Source: Arachis hypogaea
Taxonomy: Eukaryota; Streptophyta; Magnoliopsida; Fabales; Fabaceae
DNA: 64,000 bases
NCBI RefSeq assembly: GCF_003086295.3
Contig: NW_027255451.1
Span: 1,425,554 to 1,489,553 of the forward strand
Direction of reading: 5' to 3'
Below are positions 21,524 through 33,600 of this stretch, piece after piece. Each line of letters begins with the position of its first letter. The stretch's first letter is position 1. The notes below the pieces were generated by a model. It did not search any database and was not told where the DNA came from. It saw only the letters and a list, made by a program, of their open reading frames with translations. Position numbers and translations under genes: made by a program.

Positions 21524-22618
21524 TCATGGAAGTTGAGGCTTCTGTTGCCTGAGGTTTCCTCCTCTTGCTATGGGCTTCCTTCCCTCTGTTTCTCTTTCCA
21601 TAGCCCTCTTACTTTCCTCCATGACTCCCTTCTCTTTCAACACAGCATCCTTTTCATGGCTCTTTGGGTTCAGAGTCCCCTCCTTCTCACTCAATTCAGC
21701 AAAGTTTTGAACCAGTTGTTCCATCTGCCTTTCAAGTCTTCTGAGTGAAGCCTCCTGGTTCTTGCTTATCATCTCTTGATGTTTCTTTATTTCTTCCCGC
21801 TCTATTACCATCATTTCTTGAATTTTTATGGACCTCTCCGTCAGCATTTCTAGAATATAGATTCTTTGAAAGGTTGGAAGTGGTTGTGGCTGTGTCAATT
21901 GTGGTGGTTGATGAAGGTCATTTTGAGCGAATGGTGAGGTAGGACGGGGTTGGAAGTGTGTGTGATTGTTGTTGTGGGGGTGTGTTTTAAGTTGGTTTTT
22001 GAAGCTGGGGTTGTTGCAGTTGAAGTCCCTTGGTTTTTGGTTTTGGTTCTCAACCCCCCTCCCATTAGAATGAGTCCTCCAAGGTGGATTGTACACATCA
22101 TTCTGAGGCCTGTGTTGGATCATGCTAGAGTGATTGCTTGGAGATTGTAGTTGCTCATAATTCTGTTGCTCATGGTTAATGACCCCAAAACTGTGTTCAG
22201 CTTGATTACTCCCATATGAGCTTTGAGTCAGGTTGTATGTATGTATTACAGCATGTCTCAACTCAGTGATTTTCCTAGCCATCATGTCCAGTTGTTGTAG
22301 AGTCTGCTGATGTATCTGCTTGTTTTGGCTTATTACTTCACGAGCACCTTCAATTTCTTTCTCTTGTGTGAATAGATGCACTTCTGCCTCTGGCTTAACA
22401 ATTCTTTGTGATGGGTTCAATTTGACTAGGAGCCCATTCATCAGTTCTTCCCATCCGATAATGCTTCCTTGTGGAAAAGCTTCAAACCATTGGGCAACAT
22501 CATTCATGGCTATGGATAGTTGCTTCGAACTATGGGTTACATTATCATCCAAGGTGGGGATATTACTCTCATGATTGCTAGAATTTGTTGAGTTCCCCTC
22601 CATGATCTGCACAGTCAC
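21524..22618 (-). CDS. Mini-gag of element 2 (364 codons, capsid mostly deleted)
   Basis: Intact frame related to the Athila-type gag but much reduced. Residues about 40-90 keep one capsid segment (AQWFEAFPQGSIIGWEELM ... NPSQRIVKPEAEVHLFTQ) that aligns to TQWLESFPRDSINNWDDL of the full gag. The rest of the capsid is gone. Then come the segment equivalent to the post-capsid MELEGVDS region (SQNKQIHQQTLQQLDMMARK), an N/Q/H/P-rich part (residues about 120-250, with VYNPPWRTHSNGR), and a helical E/K/R-rich part (about 255-315, NQEASLRRLERQMEQL). A basic end follows, with no CCHC knuckle, protease or polymerase. ATG at 22618; a second Met at codon 6. Whether it makes a functional, interfering or merely relict protein is unknown. 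Confidence 0.68.
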   Translation of the reverse strand: MTVQIMEGNSTNSSNHESNIPTLDDNVTHSSKQLSIAMNDVAQWFEAFPQGSIIGWEELMNGLLVKLNPSQRIVKPEAEVHLFTQEKEIEGAREVISQNKQIHQQTLQQLDMMARKITELRHAVIHTYNLTQSSYGSNQAEHSFGVINHEQQNYEQLQSPSNHSSMIQHRPQNDVYNPPWRTHSNGRGVENQNQKPRDFNCNNPSFKNQLKTHPHNNNHTHFQPRPTSPFAQNDLHQPPQLTQPQPLPTFQRIYILEMLTERSIKIQEMMVIEREEIKKHQEMISKNQEASLRRLERQMEQLVQNFAELSEKEGTLNPKSHEKDAVLKEKGVMEESKRAMERETEGRKPIARGGNLRQQKPQLP

Positions 22619-22925
22619 AAAAATTCAAGTGATGATTGAATATTTTCAAGCTTAGAATGTGATTTAGAAGGTTAGCTGGCACAAAGTATCAAACAGTTGA
22701 TGGACTTGGGAGATTAGTGGCAGAAATTGCTTCTCTTGTGTAAGCAAGAGCATTGCATAGAGCCAGAAATTTCCCGGAAAACTTCACTTTGTTGCTAAAG
22801 CGAAGTTTCAGTCATCTCAGGCAAAAATTCAAACAGTTAGTGGGTTAGTCGAAATTAGAGAAAAATAAAGAGAAAATGCTTGATCTAGATCACCACCTCA
22901 CTTAATCATTGTCAATCTAATCAAT

Positions 22926-22942
22926 CCCCGGCAACGGCGCCA
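22926..22942 (-). other. Primer binding site, tRNA-Asp (exact)
   Basis: CCCCGGCAACGGCGCCA on the plus strand, identical to the 3' end of plant tRNA-Asp(GTC), so the element strand is its complement. It lies 6 nt inside the LTR at 22949. Confidence 0.9.
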
Positions 22943-23847
22943 AAAACTTGATGAGTATTTTGGTGGAAAAATAAATTTCTCCCAAAACACACAATTCTAA
23001 CCGGCAAGTGCACCGGGTCGTATCAAGTAATAAAAACTCACGGGAGTGAGGTCGATCCCACAGGGATTGAAGGATTGAGCAATTTTAGTTTAGTGGTTGA
23101 TTTAGTCAAGCGAATCAAGATTTGGTTGATTGATTGGTGATTTGCAGAATTTAAATTGCAAGGAAAGTAAAGAGAACGGGTGATTGGCATGAAATTAAAG
23201 AGAACAAGAATTAAATTGCTGAATCTTGAAGTACAAGAAACATAAATTGCAGAAACTTAGATTGCAAGAAATGTAAATTGCAGAATCTTAAAGTGCAAGA
23301 AATGTAAATGGCTTGAAATGTAAAGGGGATTGGGGATTGGATTTGCAGAATTTAAACAAGGAAAAGTAAATTGCATCAAGCAGAGAAGTAGAAGAGGAGT
23401 GGGATCAATTTGGATCTCAGAGTAGAAAAGTAAATGAACATGAAAACAGTAACAGAGAATGTAAAATTGGGAAATTAGATCTCAGGACCCAGAGACTAGA
23501 AAACCAAGTCTAGATCTCAATGCCTTCCTAGATCCAACAAGAACAATTGCAAGGGAATTGTAAATTGCAAGGAAAATAGATGAAGAACAATTAACAGAAA
23601 CTGAAATTCAATTAAGCAGTGAATAAAGCAAGATCCAAGGTGAGATTGAAACAGAATTTTTTCAATTCTCCAACCCAAGATCCAAGACAATTGCAATTGA
23701 AATTGAAAGCAAGAAAATGAAGAGGAAGAGAGTGGAATTCTCCTTCCCCCAAACTAAGAAATTAAAGATCACTCAATATCCAAAGCTCTCCGAAAACTAT
23801 TATGAAAACTCCAAAGGAAAGCTCTCCGAAGAACTTGAATTCTATCC

Positions 23848-23855
23848 TATTTATA
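23848..23855 (-). promoter_or_regulatory. LTR TATA box (5' LTR of element 2)
   Basis: TATTTATA on the plus strand, TATAAATA on the element strand. Confidence 0.6.
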
Positions 23856-24004
23856 CACTTTCTTCAAATGATCTTCAAGCCTTGAGTTGGGCCTTTGCTC
23901 TTGGTGGAATTGGGTTGAAAGAGGCCTTGGTTGATTGCTCTTGAAGTTTGGAGAAGAACCAAAGTGAACCAATTGAACCAGGTTGGAGTTTTGCAAAGGT
24001 TGGA

Positions 24005-24399
24005 CCAAAAGTTGGAGCAAAAGTTAGGGTCTAACTTTTGGTCCAACTTTTCATATCAGCTCCCACATCTTGCTGATACTCACGTTGGTGCAAAAGTTAG
24101 GGGTCTAACTTTTGCACCAATGTTGGCCTTCCTTGGTGCACTTGAGGCGCCAACGTTAGCCTCCACGTTAGGGGCTAACGTTGGCACAAACTTTTGCTCC
24201 TCCCCTTATAGTTTCCATGTGCCAACGTTAGCCTCCAAGTTAGGGGCTAACGTTGGCGCAAACTTTTGGTGCCCAGGGGTGATTTTCATGTGCCAACGTT
24301 AGCCTCCAAGTTAGGGGCTAACGTTGGCGCAAACTTTTGGTACCCAGGGAGTGATTTTCAAGTTCCAACGTTAGCCCAAAAGTTAGGGGCTAACGTTGA
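24005..24399. repeat. U3 palindrome array
   Basis: Same array as 19141-19535 at offset 4864. Two of the LTR substitutions fall in palindrome arms (CAATGTTGG, GTTGGCACAAAC). Confidence 0.8.
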
Positions 24400-24796
24400 G
24401 GCTAACTTTTCACCCAAAAGTTTGTGCAAAAGTTTGAGGCTAACTTTAGGTCCAGCTTTTTGCTTCCTGGTTCAATTTCACTTATTCCATTGTCTTCTCT
24501 TTACTCCTAGCCATTCCTTCTTGCTTCAACCTTTCTCCAAGCTTTCTTCACCTATCATTAATCAACCAAACACATCAAAGCTATGCTTAAAATCATGAGA
24601 TATTCATTCTTTCATAATATGTGACAATTATAGTATAAAACCTCATGAAATAGCATGAATTCATACATGGTTGATTAAATCAAAGAAAACATGAAAATCT
24701 ACCCAATTGGCTTGCTTGTAGCTCAAGAAAGTGCATAATTCTAATGAAAACAAAAGAAAAAGACTAGTTAAAATAGGCTAAGATGACTTGTCATCA

Positions 24797-24840
24797 CAAC
24801 ACCAAACTTAAAGCTTGCTTGTCCTCAAGCAAGAAATAAA
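24797..24840 (-). mobile_element. 44-bp remnant of a second internal region (tandem LTR element)
   Basis: Identical to 19933-19976, the sequence that normally lies just inside the 3' LTR. It then joins satellite at AATAAA|TGACGTTATC, sharing a short AAATGACG-like microhomology with the satellite. Confidence 0.85.
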
Positions 24841-24999
24841 TGACGTTATCTCGAGGAGGACACCTAAAGAAGAGCCGTAATGGCCTCATCTATGGCAAGC
24901 TCCTCCGGTTTTTTTCCACAATTTTTTTCCGTTTTTTTTTTTACGTTGTGCTGACTATCGTTCTTTAAACGACGCTATCCCGCGGAGGACACATAAAGG

Positions 25000-27850
25000 C
25001 GAGCCGTAATGGCCTCATCTTTGGCAAGCTCCTCCGGTTTTTTTCACAGTTTTTTTCCCGGTTTTTTTTCGGTTTTTTTTTTTTTTACGTTATGCTGAGT
25101 CTCGTTCTTAAAATGACGCTATCCCGAGGAGGACACCTAAAGGCGAGCCGTAATGGCCTCATCTTTGGCAAGCTCCTTTGGTATTTTTTCACAGTTTTTT
25201 TTCGGTATTTTTTTTTTACGTTGTGCTGACTCTCGTTCTTTAAATGACGCTATCCCGAGGAGGACACCGAAAGACGAGCCGTAATGTTCTCATCTTTGGC
25301 AAGCTCCTTCGGTTTTTTTTCAAAGTTTTTTCCGGTTTTCTTTTTTTTTTCTTTTTTTTTTTTAACGTTGTGCTGACCCTCGTTCTTTAAAAGACGCTAT
25401 CCCGAGGAGGACACCTAAAGGCGAGCCGTAATGGCTTCATCTTTGGCAAGCTCCACCGTTTTTTTTTCACAGTTTTTTTCCCGGTTTTTTTCCGATTTTT
25501 TTTTTTTAACGTTGTGCTGACCCTCGTTCTTTATATGACGCTATCCCGAGGAGGACACATAAAGGCGAGCCGTAATGGCCTCATCTTTGGCAAGCTCCTC
25601 CGGTTTTTTTCACAGTTTTTTCCCTGTTTTATTCCGATTTTTTCCTTTTTTTTTATTACGTTGTGCTGACGTTCATTCTTTAAATCACGTTATCCCGAGA
25701 AGGACACCTAAAGGCGAGCCGTAATGGCCTCATATTTGGCAAGCTCCTCCGATTTTTTTCCGGTTTTTTTTTTTTACGTTGTGCTGACTCTCGTTCTTTA
25801 AATGAAGCTGTCCCGAGGAGGACACCTAAAGGCGAGCCGTAATGGCTTCATCTTTGGCAAGCTCCTCCGGTTTTTTTTCATAGTTTTTTTCCCGGTTATT
25901 TTTCGATTCTTTTTTCTTTTTTTTTTTTATGTTGTGCTGACCCTCGTTCTTTATATGACGCTATCCCGAGGAGGACACATGAAGGCGAGCCGTAATGGCC
26001 TCATCTTTGGCAAGCTCCTCCGATTCTTTTTCAAAGTTTTTTCCGGTTTTCTTTTTTTTTCTTTTTTTTTTTAAACGTTGTGCTGACTCTCGTTCTTTAA
26101 ATGACGCTATCCCGAGGAGGACACCTAAAGGCGAGTCGTAATGGCTTCATCTTTGGCAAGCTCCTCCGTTTTTTTTTCACAGTTTTTTTCCCAGTTTTTT
26201 TCCGATTTTTTTTAACATTGTGCTGACCCTCGTTCTTTATATGACGCTATCCCGAGGAGGACACATAAAGGCGAGCCGTAATGGCCTCATCTTTGGCAAG
26301 CTCCTCCGGTTTTTTTCACAGTTTTTTTCCCGGTTTTTTTCCGATTGTTTTCCGGTTTTTTTTTATTACGTTGTGCTGACTCTCATTCTTTAAATCACAT
26401 TATCCCCAGGAGGACACCTAAAGGCGAGCCGTAATGGCCTCATCTTTGGCAAGCTCCTCCGGTTTTTTTCACAGTTTTTTTCCCGGTTTTTTTTCGGTTT
26501 TTTTTTTTTTTTACGTTATGCTGAGTCTCGTTCTTAAAATGACGCTATCCCGAGGAGGACACCTAAAGGCGAGCCGTAATGGCCTCATCTTTGGCAAGCT
26601 CCTTTGGTATTTTTTCACAGTTTTTTTTCGGTATTTTTTTTTTACGTTGTGCTGACTCTCGTTCTTTAAATGACGCTATCCCGAGGAGGACACCGAAAGA
26701 CGAGCCGTAATGTTCTCATCTTTGGTAAGCTCCTTCGGTTTTTTTTCAAAGTTTTTTCCGGTTTTCTTTTTTTTTTCTTTTTTTTTTTTAACGTTGTGCT
26801 GACCCTCGTTCTTTAAAAGACGCTATCCCGAGGAGGACACCTAAAGGCGAGCCGTAATGGCTTCATCTTTGGCAAGCTCCACCGTTTTTTTTTCACAGTT
26901 TTTTTCCCGGTTTTTTTCCGATTTTTTTTTTTAACGTTGTGCTGACCCTCGTTCTTTATATGACGCTATCCCGAGGAGGACACATAAAGGCGAGCCGTAA
27001 TGGCCTCATCTTTGGCAAGCTCCTCCGGTTTTTTTCACAGTTTTTTCCCTGTTTTATTCCGATTTTTTCCTTTTTTTTTATTACGTTGTGCTGACGTTCA
27101 TTCTTTAAATCACGTTATCCCGAGGAGGACACCTAAAGGCGAGCCGTAATGGCCTCATATTTGGCAAGCTCCTCCGATTTTTTTCCGGTTTTTTTTTTTT
27201 TACGTTGTGCTGACTCTCGTTCTTTAAATGAAGCTGTCCCGAGGAGGACACCTAAAGGCGAGCCGTAATGGCTTCATCTTTGGCAAGCTCCTCCGGTTTT
27301 TTTTCATAGTTTTTTTCCCGGTTATTTTTCGATTCTTTTTTCTTTTTTTTTTTTATGTTGTGCTGACCCTCGTTCTTTATATGACGCTATCCCGAGGAGG
27401 ACACATGAAGGCGAGCCGTAATGGCCTCATCTTTGGCAAGCTCCTCCGATTCTTTTTCAAAGTTTTTTCCGGTTTTCTTTTTTTTTCTTTTTTTTTTTAA
27501 ACGTTGTGCTGACTCTCGTTCTTTAAATGACGCTATCCCGAGGAGGACACCTAAAGGCGAGTCGTAATGGCTTCATCTTTGGCAAGCTCCTCCGTTTTTT
27601 TTTCACAGTTTTTTTCCCAGTTTTTTTCCGATTTTTTTTAACATTGTGCTGACCCTCGTTCTTTATATGACGCTATCCCGAGGAGGACACATAAAGGCGA
27701 GCCGTAATGGCCTTATCTTTGGCAAGCTCCTCCGGTTTTTTTCACAGTTTTTTTCCCGGTTTTTTTCCGATTGTTTTCCGGTTTTTTTTTATTACGTTGT
27801 GCTGACTCTCATTCTTTAAATCACGTTATCCCCAGGAGGACACCTAAAGG
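25000..27850 (+). repeat. Higher-order repeat: two 1426-bp units
   Basis: About 25000-26425 and 26426-27850 are near-identical ten-monomer units. A frame starting at 25802 recurs at 27228 with the same 90-residue translation, an exact 1426-bp offset. Both copies carry private markers such as GCCGTAATGTTCTCATC and TGACGTTCATTCTTT. Confidence 0.88.
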
Positions 27851-30689
27851 CGAGCCGTAATGGCCTCATCTTCGGCAAGCTCCTCTGGTTTTTTTCCACA
27901 GTTTTTTTTCCGGTTTTTTTACGATTTTTTTCCGATTTTTTTTTTTTTTTTTTTTTACGTTGTGCTGACTCTCGTTCTTTAAACGACGCTATCCTGAGGA
28001 GGACACCTAAAGGCGAGCCGTAATGGCCTCATCTTCGGCGAGCTCCTCCGGTTTTTTTCCAGAGTTTTTTTTCCGGTTTTTTCCCGAGTTTTTTTTTTTT
28101 TTTACGTTGTGCTGAGTCTCGTTCTTTAAATGACGTTGTCCCGAGGAGGACACCTAAAGGCGAGCCGTAATGGCCTCATCTATGGCAAGCTCCTCCGGTG
28201 TTTTTCCACAGTTTTTTTCCGATTTTTTTTCCTTTTTTTTTCAGGTTTTTTATTTTTTTTTACGTTGTGCTGACTCTCGTTCTTTAAACGACGCTATCCT
28301 GAGGAGGAGACCTAAAGGCGAGCCGTAATGGCCTCATCTTCGGCAAGCTCCTCCAGTTTTTTTCCACAGTTTTTTTTTCCGGTTTTTTCCGGTTTTTTTC
28401 CGAGTTTTTTTTTTTTTTACGTTGTGCTGACTCTCGTTCTTTAAACGACGCTATCCTGAGGAGGACACCTAAAGGTGAGCCGTAATGGCCTCATCTTCGG
28501 CAAGCTCCTCTGGTTTTTTTCCACTGTTTTTTTATCCGATTTTTTTACGATTTTTTTCCTAGTTTTTTTTTTTTTTTTTGTGCTGACTCTCGTTCTTTAA
28601 ATGACGTTGTCCCGAGGAGGACACCTAAAGGCGAGCCGTAATGGCCTCATCTATGGCAAACTCCTCCGGCTTTTTTCCACAGTATTTTTCTGTTTTTTTC
28701 AGGTTTTTTTTAGTTTTTTTTTTTTTTTTTTTTACGTTGTGCTTATTCTCGTTCTTTAAACGACGCTATCCTGAGGAGGTGACCTAAAGGCGAGCCGTAA
28801 TGGCCTCATCTTCGGCAAGCTCCTCCGGTTTTTTTCCACAGTTTTTTTCCCGGTTTTTTTCCGGTTTTTTTTTTATTACGTTGTGCTGACTCTCGTTCTT
28901 TAAATCACGTTATCCCGAGGAGGACACCTAAAGGCGAGCTATAATGGCATCATCTTTGGCAAGCTCCTCCGGTTTTTTTTCCACAATTTTTTTCAGATTT
29001 TTTTCCGAGTTTTTTTTTTTACGTTGTGTTGACTCTCGTTCTTTAAACGACGCTATCCTGAGGAGGACACCGAAAGACGAGCCGTAATGGCTTCATCTAT
29101 GGCAAGCTCCTCCGGTTTTTTTCCACAGTTTTTTTCCGTATTTTTTTTTACGTTGTGCTGACTCTCGTTCTTTAAACGACGCTATCCTGAGGAGGATACC
29201 TAAAGGCGAGCCGTAGTGGCCTCATCTTCGGCAAGCTCCTCCGGTTTTTTTCCACAGTTTTTTTCCGGTTTTTTTCCGATTTTTTTCCGAGTTTTTTTTT
29301 TTTTTTTTTACGTTGTGCTGACTCTCGTTCTTTAAATGACGTTGTCCCGAGGAGGACACCTAAAGGCGAGTCGTAATGGCCTCATCTTTGGCAAGCTCCT
29401 CCGGTTTTTTTCCACAGTTTTTTTCCGTTTTTTTTTTTATTTTACGTTGTGCTGACTCTCGTTCTTTAAACGACGCTATCCTGAGGAGGACACCTAAAGG
29501 CGAGCCGTAATGGCCTCATCTTCGGCAAGCTCCTCTGGTTTTTTTCCACAGTTTTTTTTTCCGGTTTTTTTACGATTTTTTTCCGAGTTTTTTTTTTTTT
29601 TTTTTTTTTTTACGTTGTGCTGACTCTCGTTCTTTAAATGAAGCTGTCCCGAGGAGGACACCTAAAGGCGAGCCGTAATGGCTTCATCTTTAGCAAGCTC
29701 CTCCGGTTTTTTTTATAGTTTTTTTCCCGGTTATTTTTCGATTCTTTTTTATTTTTTTTTTACGTTGTGCTGACCCTCGTTCTTTATATGACGCTATCCC
29801 GAGGAGGACACATGAAGGCGAGCCGTAATGGCCTCATCTTTGGCAAGCTCCTCCGATTTTTTTTCAAAGTTTTTTCCGGTTTTCTTTTTTTTTCTTTTTT
29901 TTTAAACGTTGTGATGACTCTCGTTCTTTAAATGACGCTATCCCGAGGAGGACACCTAAAGGCGAGTCGTAATGGCTTCATCTTTGGCAAGCTCCTCCAT
30001 TTTTTTTCACAGTTTTTTTCCCGGTTTTTTTCCGATTTTTTTCAACATTGTGCTGACCCTCGTTCTTTATATGACGCTATTCCGAGGAGGACACATAAAG
30101 GCGAGCCGTAATGGCCTCATCTTTGGCAAGCTCCTCCGGTTTTTTTCACAGTTTTTTTCCCAGTTTTTTTCCGATTTTTTTCCGGTTTTTTTTTTTATTA
30201 CGTTGTGCTGACTCTCATTCTTTAAATCACGTTATCCCGAGGAGGACACCTAAAGGCGAGCCGTAATGGCCTCATCTTTGGCAAGCTCCTCCGGTTTTTT
30301 TTCCACAGTTTTTTTCATATTTTTTTTTGAGTTTTTTTTTTTTTTTTTTTTTTTACGTTGTGTTGACTCTCGTTCTTTAAACGACGCTATCCTGAGGAGG
30401 ACACCTAAAGGCGAGCCGTAATGGCCTCATCTTCGGCAAGCTCCTCTGGTTTTTTTCCACAGTTTTTTTTTCCGGTTTTTTTATGATTTTTTTCCGAGTT
30501 TTTTTTTTTTTTTTTTGTGCTGACTCTCGTTCTTTAAATGACGTTATCTCGAGGAGGACACCTAAAGAAGAGCCGTAATGGCCTCATCTATGGCAAGCTC
30601 CTCCGGTTTTTTTCCACAGTTTTTTTTCGTTTTTTTTTTTTTACGTTGTGCTGACTATCGTTCTTTAAACGACGCTATCCCGCGGAGGA

Positions 30690-33600
30690 CACATAAAGGC
30701 GAGCCGTAATGGCCTCATCTTTGGCAAGCTCCTCCGGTTTTTTTCACAGTTTTTTTCCCGGTTTTTTTCGGTTTTTTTTTTTTTTTTTTTTTTACGTTAT
30801 GCTGAGTCTCGTTCTTAAAATGACGCTATCCCGAGGAGGACACCTAAAGGCGAGCCGTAATGGCCTCATCTTTGGCAAGCTCCTTTCGTATTTTTTCACA
30901 GTTTTTTTCCGGTATTTTTTTTTTACGTTGTGCTAACTCTCGCTCTTTAAATGACGCTATCCCGAGGAGGACACCGAAAGATGAGCCGTAATGGCCTCAT
31001 CTTTGGCAAGCTCCTCCGGTTTTTTTTCAAAGTTTTTTCCGGTTTTCTTTTTCTTTTCTTTTTTTTTTTAACGTTGTGCTGACCCTCGTTCTTTAAAAGA
31101 CGCTATCCCGAGGAGGACACCTAAAAGCGAGCCGTAATGGCTTCATCTTTGGCAAGCTCCTCCGTTTTTTTTCACAGTTTTTTTCCCGGTTTTTTTCCGA
31201 TTTTTTTTTTAACGTTGTGCTGACCCTCGTTCTTTATATGACGCTATCCCGAGGAGGACACATAAAGGCGAGCCGTAATGGCCTCATCTTTGGCAAGCTC
31301 CTCCGATTTTTTTCACAGTTTTTTTCCCGGTTTTTTTCCGATTTTTTCCGTTTTTTTTATTACGTTGTGCTGTCTATCATTCTTTAAATCACGTTATCCC
31401 GAGGAGGACACCTAAAGGCGAGCCGTAATGGCCTCATCTTTGGCAAGCTCCCCCGATTTTTTTCCGGTTTTTTTTTTTTTTTTTTTTACGTTGTGCTGAC
31501 TCTCGTTCTTTAAATGAAGCTGTCCCGAGGAGGACACCTAAAGGACAGCCGTAATGGCTTCATCTTTGGCAAGCTCCTCCGGTTTTTTTTCATAGTTTTT
31601 TTCCCCGTTATTTTTCGATTCTTTTTTCTTTTTTTTTTTACGTTGAGCTGACCCTCGTTCTTTATATGATGCTATCCCGAGGAGGACACATAAAGGCGAG
31701 CCGTAATGGCCTCATCTTTGGCAAGCTCCCCCGATTTTTTTCCGGTTTTTTTTTTTTTTTTTTTTTTTTACGTTGTGCTGACTCTCGTTCTTTAAATGAA
31801 GTTGTCCCGAGGAGGACACCTAAAGGACAGCCGTAATGGCTTCATCTTTGGCAAGCTCCTCCGGTTTTTTTCATAGTTTTTTTCCCGGTTATTTTTCGAT
31901 TCTTTTTTCTTTTATTTTTTACGTTGAGCTGACCCTCGTTCTTTATATGATGCTATCCCGAGGAGGACACATAAAGGCGAGCCGTAATGGCTTCATCTTT
32001 GGCAAGCTCCTCCGTTTTTTTTCACTGTTTTTTTCCCGGTTTTTTTCCGATTTTTTTTAACATTGTGCTGACCCTCGTTCTTTATATGACGCTATCCCGA
32101 GGAGGACACATAAAGGCGAGCCGTAATGGCCTCATCTTTGGAAAGCTCCTCCGGTTTTTTTCACAGTTTTTTTCCCGGTTTTTTTCCGATTTTTTTCCGG
32201 TTTTTTTTTTTATTACGTTTTGCTGACTCTCGTTCTTTAAATCACGTTATCCCGAGGAGGACACCTAAAGGCGAGCCATAATGGCCTCATCTTTGGCAAG
32301 CTCCTCCGGTTTTTTTTCCACAATTTTTTTCAGATTTTTTTCCGATTTTTTTTTTTTTACGTTGTGTTGACTCTCGTTCTTTAAACAACGCTATCCTGAG
32401 GAGGACACCGAAAGACGAGCCGTAATGGCCTCATCTATGGCAAGCTCCTCCGGTTTTTTTCCACAGTTTTTTCCGTTTTTTTTTTTTTTTACGTTGTGCT
32501 GACTCTCGTTCTTTAAACGACGCTATCCTGAGGAGGATACCTAAAGGCGAGCCATAATGGCCTCATCTTCGGCAAGCTCCTCCGGTTTTTTTCCACAGTT
32601 TTTTTCCGGTTGTTTTCCGATTTTTTTCCGAGTTTTTTTTTTTTTTTCTTACGTTGTGCTGACTCTCGTTCTTTAAATGACGTTGTCCCGAGGAGGACAC
32701 CTAAAGGCGAGCCGTAATGGTCTCATCTTTGGCAAGCTCCTCCGGTTTTTTTCCACATTTTTTTCGCTCTTTTTTTTTTTTTTACGTTGTGCTTACTCTC
32801 GTTCTTTAAACGACGCTATCCCGAGGAGGACACCTAAAGGCGAGCCGTAATGGCCTCATCTTCGGCAAGCTTCTCCGGCTTTTTTCCACAGTTTTTTTCT
32901 GTTTTTTTTTACGTTGTGCTGACACTCGTTCTTTAAACGACGCTATTCTGAGGAGGACACCTAAAGGTGAGCCGTAATGGCCTCATCTTCGGCAAGATCC
33001 TCCAGTTTTTTTCCAGAGTTTTTTTTCCGGATATTTTCTGAGTTTTTTTTTTTTTTTTAACGTTGTGCTGACTCTCGTTCTTTAAATGACGCTATCCCGC
33101 GGAGGACACATAAAGGCGAGCCGTAATGGCCTCATCTTCGGCAAGCTCCTCCGGTTTTTTTCACAGTTTTTTTCCCGGTTTTTTTCGGTTTTTTTTTTTT
33201 TTTTTTTTTTTACGTTATGCTGAGTCTCGTTCTTAAAATGACGCTATCCCGAGGAGGACACCTAAAGGCGAGCCGTAATGGCCTCATCTTTGGCAAGCTC
33301 CTTTCGTATTTTTTCACAGTTTTTTTCCGGTATTTTTTTTTTACGTTGTGCTGACTCTCGTTCTTTAAATGACGCTATCCCGAGGAGGACACCGAAAGAT
33401 GAGCCGTAATGGCCTCATCTTTGGCAAGCTCCTCCGGTTTTTTTTCAAAGTTTTTTCCGGTTTTCTTTTTCTTTTCTTTTTTTTTTTAACGTTGTGCTGA
33501 CCCTCGTTCTTTAAAAGACGCTATCCCGAGGAGGACACCTAAAAGCGAGCCGTAATGGCTTCATCTTTGGCAAGCTCCTCCGTTTTTTTTCACAGTTTTT

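Larger units (their letters stand above)
22949..24796 (-). repeat. 5' LTR of element 2
   Basis: 1848 bp, colinear without indels with 18085-19932 (constant offset 4864). About seven substitutions are seen, six of them transitions. Its outer end is not followed by satellite but by 44 bp of element internal sequence. Confidence 0.93.
18085..24840 (-). mobile_element. Element 2: compact non-autonomous Athila-type element with a tandem-LTR remnant
   Basis: Minus-strand structure: LTR 24796-22949, tRNA-Asp primer site, leader, 364-codon mini-gag, hairpin, 3' noncoding region, LTR 19932-18085. The LTRs are both exactly 1848 bp and differ at about seven positions by eye. No protease, RT, RNase H or integrase is present. 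Beyond the outer end of the right LTR lie 44 bp (24797-24840) identical to the internal start at 19933-19976, so the locus is LTR-internal-LTR-internal fragment rather than a simple insertion. It may be a Feral-like partner of an autonomous FIDEL-type element; unverified. Confidence 0.88.

Noticed and set aside
25802..26074. Many F-, S- and K-rich frames in the satellite (MASSSASSSGFF-like and KKKK-like)
   Set aside because: Translated T or A tracts plus the invariant core; lengths depend on chance phase of the T runs.
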